Assembly (NCBI RefSeq): GCF_022750545.1 | Contig: NZ_PUIC01000003.1 | Location: forward strand, 466,575 to 530,574 | Direction: 5' to 3' | Source of the DNA: Caulobacter sp. CCUG 60055 | GTDB taxonomy: Bacteria; Pseudomonadota; Alphaproteobacteria; Caulobacterales; Caulobacteraceae | Length of the DNA: 64,000 nucleotides | In this document: piece after piece, positions 1 to 8,465 of the stretch | Layout: each line of letters begins with the position of its first letter | How positions within the stretch are numbered: the stretch's first letter is position 1 | Notes under the pieces: model-generated | What the model was told of the DNA's origin: nothing | Databases searched by the model: none | The model's input: only the letters and a program-made list of their open reading frames with translations | Position numbers and translations under genes: made by a program

Positions 1-54
1 CGGGGGCTGGTGAGCCCTCGCGGCTAAGCCGCGTGCATCGAGACATGCATCGAG
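1..54. other. window edge, no gene recognised
   Basis: No coding region is evident here. A short inverted repeat (CGCGGC-TAA-GCCGCG, 19-33) is followed by two near-adjacent copies of TGCATCGAGA (34-43 and 46-55). It probably belongs to the intergenic space beyond the end of typA, but the neighbouring gene is outside the window. Confidence 0.4.
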
Positions 55-89
55 AATAAAAAACAGGCCGGGGCTCGCGCCCCGGCCTG
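55..89 (-). terminator. rho-independent terminator of typA
   Basis: An 11-bp perfect stem (64-74 with 79-89, loop TCGC) is followed on the minus strand by a T-rich run (63 down to 55). It lies just after the typA stop codon, so it most likely ends the typA transcript. Confidence 0.85.
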
Positions 90-125
90 CGGTCTTTGCG
101 GATCGGCCCGGCTGAGGCCCGCCGA

Positions 126-1961
126 TCAGTCTTCCTTGACCTTCCGCTTGCGGAAGGAGGGGTTCAGCACCTGCTTGCGCAGGCGGATGTTCTTCGGGGT
201 GACCTCGACCAGCTCGTCGTCCTCGATATAGGCGATGGCCTGTTCCAGGGTCATGCGGCGCGGCGGGGTCAGGCGGATGGCTTCGTCCTTGCCCGAGGCG
301 CGGACGTTGGTCAGCTGCTTGGCCTTCATCGGATTGACGTCGAGGTCGTCCGAACGGGCGTTCTCGCCGATGATCATGCCCTGATAGGTCTTCTCGCCGG
401 CGCCGACGAACATCACGCCGCGCTCCTCCAGGTTCCACAGGGCGTAGGCCGCCGTCTCGCCGTCGGAGTTCGAGATCAGCACGCCCTTGCGCTGCTGGTC
501 GATGGCGCCCTTGTAGGGCTCGTAGTGGCTGAACACCCGGTTCAGCACGCCCGAGCCGCGGGTGTCGGTCAGGAATTCGCCCTGATAGCCGATCAGCGAG
601 CGCGACGGGGCGACCAGGCTGATGCGGGTCTTGCCGGCGCCCGAGGGGCCCATGTCCTTGAGCTCGGCCTTGCGGGCCGACAGCTTCTCGATGACCACGC
701 CGGTGAACTCGTCGTCGACGTCGATCATCACGTCCTCGATCGGCTCCAGGCGCTGGCCGGTCTCGGCGTCGTTCTGGAACACCACCCGCGGGCGGCTGAT
801 CGACACTTCGAAGCCTTCGCGGCGCATGCCCTCGATCAGCACGCCCAGCTGCAGTTCGCCGCGGCCGGCGACCTCGTAGGCGTCCTTCTCGGCGGTCTCG
901 GTGACGCGGATGGCGACGTTCGATTCCGCTTCCTTGAGCAGGCGGTCGCGGATGACCCGGCTCTGCACCTTGTCGCCTTCGCGGCCGGCCAGCGGGCTGT
1001 CGTTGACCGAGACCGTCATCGAGATGGTCGGCGGGTCGATCGGCTGGGCCGGCAGGGCGTCGGTGACGTCGAGGGCGCACAGGGTGTCGGCGACGGTGGC
1101 CTTGGACAGGCCGGCGATGGCGACGATGTCGCCGGCCTCGGCGCCTTCGTCGATCGGCTGGCGCTTCAGGCCGCGGAAGGCCAGCACCTTGGTGATGCGG
1201 CCGCGCTCGATTTCCTTGCCGTTACGGTCCAGCGCCTTGATGGCCAGGCCCGGCACGGCCTTGCCGGCTTCGATGCGGCCGGTGAGCAGGCGGCCCAGGA
1301 ACGGGTCGCTTTCGATCAGCACCGACAGGATCTTGAACGGCTCTTCCTTGCGCGCCTCGGCCTTGGGGGCGGGCACGTGGTCGACGATCAGGTCGAACAG
1401 CGGGGCCAGATTGTCGTTCGGCTGGGCCAGGTCCAGCGTCGCCCAGCCGTTCTTGCCCGAGGCGTAGATGTGCGGGAAGTCGAGCTGCTCGTCGGTCGCG
1501 CCCATGGCGGCGAACAGGTCGAAGGCGGCGTTCAGCACGCGGTCGGGATCGGCGTGCGGCCGGTCGACCTTGTTCAGGCACAGGATCGGGCGCAGGCCCA
1601 TCTTCAGCGCCTTGCCGAGCACGAACTTGGTCTGCGGCATGACGCCTTCCTCGGCGTCGACCAGCAGCACGCAGCCGTCGACCATGCCCAGGATGCGCTC
1701 GACCTCGCCGCCGAAGTCGGCGTGGCCGGGGGTGTCGATGATGTTGATGCGGGTCTCGCCGGCCTTGCCGTTCCAGAGCACCGAGGTGCACTTGGCCAGG
1801 ATGGTGATGCCGCGCTCGCGCTCCTGGTCGTTGGAGTCCATGGCGCGCTCGACCGTCGCCTCGTTGGCGCGGAAGACGCCCGACTGCGCCAGCAGTTGGT
1901 CGACGAGAGTGGTCTTGCCATGGTCGACGTGGGCGATGATGGCGATATTGCGCAGGGACAT
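126..1961 (-). CDS. typA: ribosome-associated GTPase TypA/BipA
   Basis: TypA/BipA is a translational GTPase of the EF-G/LepA type that binds the 70S ribosome and supports 50S assembly and growth under stress. The 611-residue length is normal for the family. The G motifs are in order: AHVDHGKTT (residues 10-18), RGIT (50-53), DTPGHADF (76-83) and NKVD. They are followed by EF-G-like domains and the BipA C-terminal region ending in a basic tail ([17 protein letters not shown]). The ATG at 1959-1961 places the usual [16 protein letters not shown] start at the N-terminus. It stands alone on the minus strand with its own terminator downstream. Confidence 0.97.
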   Translation of the reverse strand: MSLRNIAIIAHVDHGKTTLVDQLLAQSGVFRANEATVERAMDSNDQERERGITILAKCTSVLWNGKAGETRINIIDTPGHADFGGEVERILGMVDGCVLLVDAEEGVMPQTKFVLGKALKMGLRPILCLNKVDRPHADPDRVLNAAFDLFAAMGATDEQLDFPHIYASGKNGWATLDLAQPNDNLAPLFDLIVDHVPAPKAEARKEEPFKILSVLIESDPFLGRLLTGRIEAGKAVPGLAIKALDRNGKEIERGRITKVLAFRGLKRQPIDEGAEAGDIVAIAGLSKATVADTLCALDVTDALPAQPIDPPTISMTVSVNDSPLAGREGDKVQSRVIRDRLLKEAESNVAIRVTETAEKDAYEVAGRGELQLGVLIEGMRREGFEVSISRPRVVFQNDAETGQRLEPIEDVMIDVDDEFTGVVIEKLSARKAELKDMGPSGAGKTRISLVAPSRSLIGYQGEFLTDTRGSGVLNRVFSHYEPYKGAIDQQRKGVLISNSDGETAAYALWNLEERGVMFVGAGEKTYQGMIIGENARSDDLDVNPMKAKQLTNVRASGKDEAIRLTPPRRMTLEQAIAYIEDDELVEVTPKNIRLRKQVLNPSFRKRKVKED

Positions 1962-2271
1962 AGGTTCGCGGGCCGGACGTTTCTGAAAAAGCGGGGAAGG
2001 CGCGCGGCTTGTACGCGAACTGGCCCCTTTGCGCCACCCCGCCGTTGCTGCGCCGCGCCGAGGCCGCCGCCCGGAATTCCCAAGTTGCTGAATTTTCCCG
2101 GATTTTCACCGCGCGCTGACGGTTCCAGGGAAGCTTCGAAGGCCGTTCGGGCGTCGATGATTGTGCAATGCAGCATATGCCCACTGCATCGATCGGGTTT
2201 GAAAAACCGTTGCTATGTCAGGGTTTTTTAAAGGGCTTCCAGAAAATCTGCGTCCGATTTGCAATTGATGC

Positions 2272-2300
2272 TTGCGTCATTGTGCGCCGCACCGTATAGC
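2272..2300 (+). promoter_or_regulatory. sigma-70-type promoter of the small RNA gene
   Basis: The -35 element TTGCGT (2272-2277) and the -10 element TATAGC (2295-2300) are separated by exactly 17 bp. This predicts a transcript start near 2306-2308. No open reading frame follows before the terminator at 2364-2391, which supports a non-coding transcript. Confidence 0.7.
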
Positions 2301-2306
2301 TAGGTT

Positions 2307-2391
2307 CGTGAGGCGGCTCTGTCGCCTCTGCCCTTCCTGGGCGTTTCCTCCCTAATGACTTCCGCCGCGCCCTCGGGCGCGGCTTTTTTTT
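2307..2391 (+). ncRNA. probable trans-acting sRNA, ar8/mmgR (suhB) family-like
   Basis: This is a compact transcription unit of about 85 nt with a good promoter just upstream and a strong terminator at its end. Predicted structure: hairpin AGGCG/CGCCT (2311-2327), hairpin GCCC/GGGC (2330-2342), an unpaired pyrimidine-rich stretch, then the terminator hairpin. The unpaired stretch contains TTTCCTCCCT at 2344-2353. From memory, that ten-base motif is the conserved seed of the alphaproteobacterial ar8 family (mmgR of Sinorhizobium, Rfam suhB), an Hfq-associated regulator. CCUCC is complementary to Shine-Dalgarno sequences, which suggests translational repression of targets. The family assignment rests on one motif plus architecture. 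Confidence 0.68.
2364..2391 (+). terminator. rho-independent terminator of the sRNA
   Basis: An 8-bp GC stem (2364-2371 with 2376-2383, loop CTCG) is followed by eight consecutive T residues (2384-2391). It points along the plus strand, opposite to both flanking protein genes, so it must end a separate plus-strand transcript. Confidence 0.85.
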
Positions 2392-2485
2392 GGCCCGCGG
2401 CGGTCTGGCCGGTCGGCTGTCTGCAATGGCGCGCGGCTGGATATGCTCAACCTCCCAGGCCGGCGGTCCATGGCTGGGCTGGGGC

Positions 2486-3412
2486 TCAGGACAGCTTGGC
2501 CCAGTCCTGGCGGGCCAGGGCGGCGGTCAGCCGGGTCAGGTCCTTCTTCAACCGCTCGAAGCCGTGGTTCGGCCGCATGGCCGCCTCGTCGAGATAGAGG
2601 CTGCGGTTGATCTCGATCTGCAGGGCGTGCACGCGTCGGGCCGGCCGGCCGTAGCGTTCGGTGGTGTGGCCGCCGGCGTAGGGCGCGTTGCGCGCCACCA
2701 GATAGCCCATCGCCTCCAGCTCGCGCTCGACCAGGCCGGTGACGTGCGCCGAGCAAGCCGATCCGAACCGGTCGCCCAGCACCATGTCGCAGGTGCGCCG
2801 CCGCCGCGTTCCTGAAACGCCGAGGCTTTCGGTGGCGGCCGCCGCCGACGGCATAGAGTGCCAGTCGATCAGCAGGGCGCAGCCGAAGGCGGCGCGGGCC
2901 TCTTCGAGCAGCCGCTCCAGCCGCTCGTGCCAGGGCCGGTGCACCGTCTCGATCCGCGCCCGCGCCTCGGCGAAGGTCAGCTTGCGGGCGTAGATCTCCT
3001 GGCCCTCGGCGACGATGCGGGCGATCGAGCCGAGGCCGGCCGCCACCCGCGCCGTGCGGCCGCGGGCGAACTCGGGCAGTTCGTCCTCGAACATGGCCGG
3101 GTCCAGCTCGTAGGGCTCGCGATTGACGTCGACATAGGCGCGGGCGTAGCGGGCGCACATGATCGTCGCCCCGTGCCCCAGGGCCCCGTCGATCAGCAGA
3201 TCGACGAAGGCGTCCTCCGAGCGGCGGATGGCGTCGGCGTCGAGGGCCGAGGCGTCCATCATCTGCGGCGGGTAGAAGCGGCCCGAATGCGGCGAGGCGA
3301 ACACCATCGGCCCGGCCGGTCCCTGGCGGCCGTCGTCCCCGGCGGGGCGATGGATCTCGAACGGCGCGTCTTCCGGGGCGACCGGCGCGGCGAGGGGCTC
3401 CCAGGCGTTCAT
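2486..3412 (-). CDS. N-formylglutamate amidohydrolase family protein
   Basis: The 308-residue protein belongs to the N-formylglutamate amidohydrolase (FGase) family, zinc-dependent hydrolases that release formate or an amine from N-acyl amino acids. It shows the family's VFASPHSGRFYP motif near the N-terminus, NREPYELDP, LLIDWHSMPS with a likely metal-binding His, and GGHTTERYGRP followed by LQIEINRSLY. The reading frame is open 40 codons further upstream, but the ATG at 3410-3412 (MNAWEPLAAP) fits the family length. It is divergent from cpdR, 129 bp apart. The true substrate in this organism is not shown by the sequence. Confidence 0.85.
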   Translation of the reverse strand: MNAWEPLAAPVAPEDAPFEIHRPAGDDGRQGPAGPMVFASPHSGRFYPPQMMDASALDADAIRRSEDAFVDLLIDGALGHGATIMCARYARAYVDVNREPYELDPAMFEDELPEFARGRTARVAAGLGSIARIVAEGQEIYARKLTFAEARARIETVHRPWHERLERLLEEARAAFGCALLIDWHSMPSAAAATESLGVSGTRRRRTCDMVLGDRFGSACSAHVTGLVERELEAMGYLVARNAPYAGGHTTERYGRPARRVHALQIEINRSLYLDEAAMRPNHGFERLKKDLTRLTAALARQDWAKLS

Positions 3413-3541
3413 GGCGCCAGTTTCGCGGCTGCGGCGCGCATCCGTCCAGAGGTTTATCGGCGGTTTACGTCTGTCGCTGTAGGGTGCCCGGACGACGGCG
3501 CTCTCGGGGGCGCGCCCGCCAGCAGTTTTCAAGAGCGCTTA

Positions 3542-3898
3542 ATGACCCGCATCCTCCTGGCCGAAGACGACGAATCCCTGCGCGGCTTCCTGGCGCGCGC
3601 CCTGGAGCGGGCGGGCTACGAGGTCCGTTCCTGCCCCGACGGCGAGGAGGCGGTCTCCGCCCTCGACGAGCCGTGGGACCTGCTGCTCACCGACATCGTC
3701 ATGCCGGGGATCGACGGCATCGAGGTCGCCCGCCAGGCCGCCGCCCGCCAGCCGGCCCTGCGCATCATGTTCATCACCGGCTTCGCCGCCGTGGCCCTGT
3801 CGGCCAAGGAGCAGGCGCCCGCCGGGGCCAAGGTGCTGTCCAAGCCCGTCCACCTGCGCGACCTGGTCGCCGAGGTGGAGCGCATGATCGCCGCATAA
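3542..3898 (+). CDS. cpdR: single-domain response regulator CpdR
   Basis: This is a 118-residue stand-alone receiver domain with no output domain. It carries the acidic pocket (EDD, residues 8-10), the phospho-acceptor D51 in LLTDIVMPG, the ITGF switch Thr and the SKP lysine. In Caulobacter, CpdR is phosphorylated through the CckA-ChpT relay, and its unphosphorylated form primes ClpXP to degrade CtrA, PdeA and other substrates. The assignment rests on the high similarity of the first 30 residues to CpdR and on the neighbouring N-formylglutamate amidohydrolase gene, a pairing I recall from Caulobacter. The ATG at 3542 is the only sensible start. Confidence 0.88.
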   Translation: MTRILLAEDDESLRGFLARALERAGYEVRSCPDGEEAVSALDEPWDLLLTDIVMPGIDGIEVARQAAARQPALRIMFITGFAAVALSAKEQAPAGAKVLSKPVHLRDLVAEVERMIAA

Positions 3899-3905
3899 AC
3901 GCGAC

Positions 3906-3934
3906 TTGCGCTGGCGGAAGCTCCCGGCTATATC
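3906..3934 (+). promoter_or_regulatory. promoter of tRNA-Val
   Basis: TTGCGC (3906-3911) and TATATC (3929-3934) are spaced by 17 bp, placing the transcript start around 3941, about 40 nt before the mature tRNA 5' end. Confidence 0.65.
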
Positions 3935-3979
3935 CGCCGCCTTCCCGCTCTTTCGAGCCTTGCTCTATCGAGCCCGGTC

Positions 3980-4054
<75 letters not shown>

Positions 4055-4161
4055 TCTCCCTCCCATAGCGACATCGCGCCGCCGCTGCCGTTGGCTCGGG
4101 ACCTGCGTCCGTCCTCGCTCCGCGCGTACGGACATCGTCGTGGCGGCCCCGGAGGCTCCTC

Positions 4162-4701
4162 ATGCCCCGCCACATCCTCACCGGCGCCCCGGGCGCCGGC
4201 AAGTCGACGCTGCTGCGACAGCTGGAGATCGACGGCTTCGCGGTGATCGAGGAGGCCGCCACCGACATCGTCGCCCTGGCCCTGGCCCGCGGCGAGGCGC
4301 GGCCGGAGGCCTCGCCCGGCTTCATCGACGCCATCGTCGCCCTGCAGGCCGCGCGCCAGCGCCGCGCCGAGACCTGGCCCGACGAGGTCCAGGTGTTCGA
4401 CCGTTCGCCCGTCTGCACCCTGGCGCTCTGCCGTTTCCTGGGCCGCCCGCCGACGGCGGCGCTGCTCGCCGAACTGGAGCGCGTCCGGGCCGGACGGATC
4501 TACAGCCGGCGCGTGCTGTTCGTGCGCAACATCGGCTTTTGCGCGCCGACGCCGGTGCGGCGGATCACCTTCGAGGACGCCCTGCGCTTCGAGGCCGTGC
4601 ACGAGGAGACCTATCGCGACCTCGGCTACGAGCTGGCGATGATCGCGCCGGGGCCGCTCGCCGAGCGGGCGACGGCGGCGCGCGCGGCGATGGCGGGGTG
4701 A
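4162..4701 (+). CDS. P-loop NTPase of the AAA_28 type
   Basis: The 179-residue ATP/GTP-binding protein has an N-terminal Walker A motif (GAPGAGKST, about residues 8-16), an acidic DGFAVIEEAATDIV segment and a FDRSPVCTLALCRF segment resembling the AAA_28 family of small predicted kinases/NTPases. Proteins of this type are mostly uncharacterised. It lies 107 bp after tRNA-Val and 103 bp before a LuxR-type gene on the same strand, with no operon logic that I can see. It could be a nucleotide or cofactor kinase, but the sequence does not decide this. Confidence 0.75.
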   Translation: MPRHILTGAPGAGKSTLLRQLEIDGFAVIEEAATDIVALALARGEARPEASPGFIDAIVALQAARQRRAETWPDEVQVFDRSPVCTLALCRFLGRPPTAALLAELERVRAGRIYSRRVLFVRNIGFCAPTPVRRITFEDALRFEAVHEETYRDLGYELAMIAPGPLAERATAARAAMAG

Positions 4702-4804
4702 GCCGGAGCGGCGTTCGCGCGCCGGGCCGGCCATCGGGCTGGCCACGGGGCGCCGTGCGGGGTTAGCCTTCGCGTTCGTTCCTAGCTGCGGGGCCAATCC
4801 AGCG

Positions 4805-5905
4805 ATGTCACCGACCGTCGATGACCGGCTGATCGCCGACATCTACGACTGCGCCCTCGACCCCGCCGCCTGGGGCCGGGTGCTGAAGACCGTGGCCGAA
4901 AGCACCAATTCGGTGTCGGCGGGGATTTCGTTCCGGCGGTGCGGCTACATGCAGGTGGGGGCCGCCTACAATGTCGATCCCTATTACAACGACCTCTATC
5001 GCGAGCATTACGCGAAGATCTGCCCGCTGACGCCGCTGACCCGGCGGCCGGCCCCCGGCGGCGTCCGCCACGGCTGGAGCGTCACCCAGTCGGAAGGCTA
5101 CCGGGCGTCGGAATATTTCAACGAATGGGCCCGGCCGCAGGACTGGATCGACATCGTCGGCGTCGATCTGGTCTGGGACGCGGTCAATGTCGGCGGCCTG
5201 GCGCTGTGGCGGTCCGATTCGGCCGTGGAGCTGGATCTGGCCGGCCTGCGCCTGCTGCGGCGGGCCGCGCCGCACTTCAAGCGCGTCTACGCCATCCAGG
5301 GGCTGCTGGGCGAGGCGCGGAGCGCCCGCGACGCCTTGGACCAGGCCATGCAGGCCGCCGGGTTCGCCACGCTTCTGCTGACGGCCGACGGCGGCGTGCT
5401 GTTCGCCAACGCCCGCGCCGAAGCCCTGCTGCGCGGCCAGAAGAGCCTGCGCGTGGGCCAGGGGCGGCTGTCGACGCCGACGCCGGCCCTCAACGACCGC
5501 CTGCGCGCCGCCGTCCAGGCGGCGGCCGAGACCGGCGGCGGCGCGACGCTGGCCCTGCCGCGCGAGGGTGGCCTGCCGGCCCTGGTCGCCCATATCCTGC
5601 CGCTCAAGGCCGAGGACCAGGGCCTGGGCGGGCCGCTGGCCGCGGCGGCGATGTTCATCCTCGACCCGTCGTCGGATTTCAGCCGCCGCGCCGCCGCCTT
5701 CGGCAAGTGCTTCGACCTGACCGCCGCCGAGATCCGCCTGCTGGTCGAGATCATCCGCGGCGAGGGCCTGCTGGCGGCGGCCGGCCGGCTGGACATCGCC
5801 GAGGCGACGGCGCGCACCCATCTCAACCACATCTTCTTCAAGACCGAGACCACCCGACAGGCCGATCTGGTGCGGCAGTTCTTCCAGATGACCCTGCCGA
5901 TCTAG
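4805..5905 (+). CDS. LuxR-family helix-turn-helix regulator
   Basis: The 366-residue regulator has an atypical N-terminal sensory region (about 1-290, with a PAS-like stretch around LLLTADGGVLFANARAEALL) and a C-terminal LuxR/GerE-type DNA-binding domain (FDLTAAEIRLLVEIIRGEGL onward, then EATARTHLNHIFFKTET, residues about 300-360). No receiver domain or acyl-homoserine-lactone pocket is recognisable. Relatives are common and uncharacterised in Caulobacterales and sphingomonads. It precedes the trimeric adhesin gene by about 108 bp on the same strand, so control of that adhesin is possible but is only an inference. Confidence 0.85.
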   Translation: MSPTVDDRLIADIYDCALDPAAWGRVLKTVAESTNSVSAGISFRRCGYMQVGAAYNVDPYYNDLYREHYAKICPLTPLTRRPAPGGVRHGWSVTQSEGYRASEYFNEWARPQDWIDIVGVDLVWDAVNVGGLALWRSDSAVELDLAGLRLLRRAAPHFKRVYAIQGLLGEARSARDALDQAMQAAGFATLLLTADGGVLFANARAEALLRGQKSLRVGQGRLSTPTPALNDRLRAAVQAAAETGGGATLALPREGGLPALVAHILPLKAEDQGLGGPLAAAAMFILDPSSDFSRRAAAFGKCFDLTAAEIRLLVEIIRGEGLLAAAGRLDIAEATARTHLNHIFFKTETTRQADLVRQFFQMTLPI

Positions 5906-5947
5906 GTCTCCACCCGGCCCGCGCCGAAGGCCGTCTCAAAGGTTCCT

Positions 5948-5976
5948 TTGACGTGGTCCGCGCCCCGAACCGCTAG
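5948..5976 (+). promoter_or_regulatory. possible promoter of the trimeric adhesin gene
   Basis: A clear TTGACG (5948-5953) is followed 17-18 bp later by CGCTAG (5971-5976). The second element fits TATAAT poorly but resembles the GCTA core of Caulobacter housekeeping -10 elements, although the spacing is longer than that consensus. Confidence 0.3.
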
Positions 5977-6013
5977 CCCTGCATGAGAGGAACATGAAAC
6001 GGGGCTGTAGCTT

Positions 6014-7915
6014 ATGGGAAACATTGGCATCGGAGCGATGGTCGGGCGGGGCGCCCGGCGTCTGCTGGCGGGAGCGGCCTGCGCGGCGCTGGGTCTGGCC
6101 GCGAACCCCGCGGCCGCGCAATACGCGCCGGCGGGCAGCGGCGGGGTCGCGACGGGATTGGGGTCGGTCGCGATGGGCTCGGGCGGCAACCCGGCGTCGG
6201 CCAGTGGAATGGAAACCACGGCTGTGGGCGATAACGCCCAGGCGACCGGCACAGGAGGGTCCGCGTATGGGGCGAGCGCGGCGGCCGGCGTGCAGGGCAG
6301 CGCGTTCGGCTTCCATGCTTCGGCCCAGGGTTTCGACGGCACCGCCGTGGGCATCGATTCGAACGCCTCGGGCGCCGTCGCCATCGCGGTAGGCCACGCC
6401 GCCGCCGCATCCGGCGTCAGCTCGGTGGCGGTCGGCAATATGAACCAGGCGAGCGGCGATCAGAGCGTCGCCGTGGGAACCGTCTCGAAAGCGTCGGGGC
6501 TCTCGTCCATCTCGGTCGGCGACCACAGCGCCGCGAGCGGGGACTCGAGCACGGCGACCGGCTTCACGGCGACCGCCTCCGGTTTGCAGAGCAGCGCCTA
6601 TGGCGCGAACGCCGTCGCCTCCGATCAGAACAGCACCGCTGTCGGGTCCAGCGCCAACGCCGCCGGCAGCGGCGCGACCGCCATCGGGACCGCCGCGAGC
6701 GCCTCCGGCGGCAGTTCCTTCGCTGGCGGGGCCTATAGCGCGGCCAGCGACAGCGCCGTGGCGGTCGGCGACCACGCCAAGGCCCTGGGCCAGCAGGCCG
6801 TCGCGCTGGGCGGCGACACCTCCGCCTCCGGGGTCCAGGCCATCGCGGCCGGCGCCGGGGCCAGCGCGGCCGGGAACGCTTCGATCTCCATCGGCGCGCT
6901 GGCCGCCTCGCAGGGCGACAACGCCGTGACCATCGGCACGCAGGCCGTGACGTCGGGCAAGGGCGCGATCGCTCTTGGCCAGGCCGCCAAGGCGACGGGC
7001 GCCGACAACCTCGCCATCGGCGACCAGGCCAGCTCGGCGGGGCTGAACGCCATGGCGCTCGGCGCCAAGGCCAGCGCGACTGGCCAGCAGACCACCGCCT
7101 TGGGCTCAGGCAGCATCGCCGGCGCCAACTACGCCACGGTGACCGGCAACAACAGTATGGCCATGGGCGTGGGCAGCACCGTCCTCGGGGCGGTGTCCCT
7201 CGCGCAGGGAGATCTGAGCGTGGCGCTGGGCGGCTTCAGCCGGGCTGGGGGCAAGGGCGCCGTCAGCGTCGGCGCGGGGGCCCTGGCCGTCGGGCCGAAC
7301 GACACCGCGATCGGCTTCATGTCGACGGTGGCGGCCGACGGCTCGACCGCTCTCGGCGCCAACAGCCTGGTCGACGCGACGGCGACCAACAGCGTCGCGG
7401 TCGGCGAATCGGCGCACGCGGCGGCGGCCAACACCACGGTTCTCGGCCAGAACGCCCAGGCCACGGCGGCCAACAGCGTGGCCCTGGGCCAGGGGTCGGT
7501 GGCCAATCAGGCCAACACCGTCTCGGTCGGAGCGGCGGGAGCCGAGCGCAGGATCGTCAACGTGGCGGCGGGGACGGCGCCCACGGACGCGGTCAATGTC
7601 AGCCAGCTCAACCAGTCCCAGCTGGCCCAGATGGCTTATACCGACAACCGCACCAACGAAGTGATCGAGCAGGCCAGGGCCGGCACCGCCCTGGCCCTGG
7701 CGGCCAGCGGCATCCGCTTCGACGACCGTCCGGGCAAGACCTCGCTCGGCGGGGCGCTGGCCCTCTATCACGGCCAGACCGGGCTGGCGCTGGGCCTCGC
7801 CCACACCTCGACCGACGGCAAGTGGCGCTACAACGTCTCGGCCACCTACGCGCCCAGCTACGGCAAGTCCGACGCCGGCTTCGTCGGCGGGGCCACCTAC
7901 ACCTTCGGCGATTGA
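6014..7915 (+). CDS. YadA-type trimeric autotransporter adhesin
   Basis: The 633-residue protein has an N-terminal signal peptide (RRLLAGAACAALGLAANPAAAQ), then a long head of repeated 14-16-residue YadA/Hia units of the pattern SxAxGxxAxAxGxxSxAVG (about residues 40-510), a neck (IVNVAAGTAPTDAVNVSQLN, about 514-535), a very short stalk and a YadA membrane anchor (about 545-633, ending in aromatic F-G-D). Such proteins form trimeric lollipop adhesins on the outer membrane. The stalk coiled coil is almost absent, so the head should sit close to the surface. The ATG at 6014 has only a weak GGGG Shine-Dalgarno. A better-placed GAGAGG precedes an out-of-frame ATG at 5994. Confidence 0.88.
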   Translation: MGNIGIGAMVGRGARRLLAGAACAALGLAANPAAAQYAPAGSGGVATGLGSVAMGSGGNPASASGMETTAVGDNAQATGTGGSAYGASAAAGVQGSAFGFHASAQGFDGTAVGIDSNASGAVAIAVGHAAAASGVSSVAVGNMNQASGDQSVAVGTVSKASGLSSISVGDHSAASGDSSTATGFTATASGLQSSAYGANAVASDQNSTAVGSSANAAGSGATAIGTAASASGGSSFAGGAYSAASDSAVAVGDHAKALGQQAVALGGDTSASGVQAIAAGAGASAAGNASISIGALAASQGDNAVTIGTQAVTSGKGAIALGQAAKATGADNLAIGDQASSAGLNAMALGAKASATGQQTTALGSGSIAGANYATVTGNNSMAMGVGSTVLGAVSLAQGDLSVALGGFSRAGGKGAVSVGAGALAVGPNDTAIGFMSTVAADGSTALGANSLVDATATNSVAVGESAHAAAANTTVLGQNAQATAANSVALGQGSVANQANTVSVGAAGAERRIVNVAAGTAPTDAVNVSQLNQSQLAQMAYTDNRTNEVIEQARAGTALALAASGIRFDDRPGKTSLGGALALYHGQTGLALGLAHTSTDGKWRYNVSATYAPSYGKSDAGFVGGATYTFGD

Positions 7916-7982
7916 TCCGCTGCGGCGCGGGCGGGCGACGAGGCCGTCCGCGCCGGTTTCTCACTGAGGCAGGGAGTTTTCC

Positions 7983-8450
7983 ATGACCATCCGCTGGCTA
8001 CCGACCGTCGTCTTCGTCGCCTTCGCCGGGGCCGCCGCCGCCCAGTCCGCGAGCGCGCCGTCGCCCCTTCCCGACCTCGCCGCCCGGATGCAGAGCGGCC
8101 TTTGGGCCCAGACCATCCGGCCCAAGGCCAACGGCGTGGCGCGGCCCGAGCGGCGCAGCGAACGCTGTCTTGGCCCCGCCGATTTCGGCCGCGCGGGCAA
8201 GCTGTTCAGCAACGACCGGCCCGACAATCCCGAGTGCCGGCCGGACCCCTGGGTCCGCAGCGGCTCGACGGCCCGGCAAAGGACGGTGTGCAACGGCCAT
8301 GGCGTCAGCGGGGTGGCCGAGGTCAGCTTCACCCTCAGTCCGCCGAACCGCTATTCGGGTACGTTCAAGACCACCTCGACCATCGGCGGCCGCACGATCG
8401 AGAACGCGGCCGACATCGACGCCGTCCGCGTCGGCGACTGCCGCAAATAA
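7983..8450 (+). CDS. DUF3617 family exported protein
   Basis: The 155-residue secreted protein has a signal peptide ending about AAAAQ-SAS. The body matches the DUF3617 pattern: a GLWAQTIRP-like opening, ERCLGPADF, paired cysteines (ERC, PEC, VCNG, GDC), and the FTLSPPNRYSGTFKTTSTIGGRT segment characteristic of these periplasmic proteins of unknown function. It begins 67 bp after the adhesin on the same strand with a SD-like GGCAGGGAG, so the two may be cotranscribed. No enzymatic motif is visible. Confidence 0.75.
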   Translation: MTIRWLPTVVFVAFAGAAAAQSASAPSPLPDLAARMQSGLWAQTIRPKANGVARPERRSERCLGPADFGRAGKLFSNDRPDNPECRPDPWVRSGSTARQRTVCNGHGVSGVAEVSFTLSPPNRYSGTFKTTSTIGGRTIENAADIDAVRVGDCRK

Positions 8451-8465
8451 CCGCGCCGGCGGGCG

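Noticed and set aside
2168..2189. ATGCAG-N10-CTGCAT inverted repeat upstream of typA
   Set aside because: The arms are only 6 bp with a 10-bp spacer, no promoter could be anchored to it, and it is not repeated, so no regulatory site is claimed.
96..2231. 711-codon plus-strand frame antisense to typA
   Set aside because: It is a GC-driven shadow of typA, with low-complexity Gly/Ala/Arg/Val/Asp composition and no family similarity. Several other long antisense frames (for example 33103-34554, 35732-38071 and 55036-56304) are rejected for the same reason.
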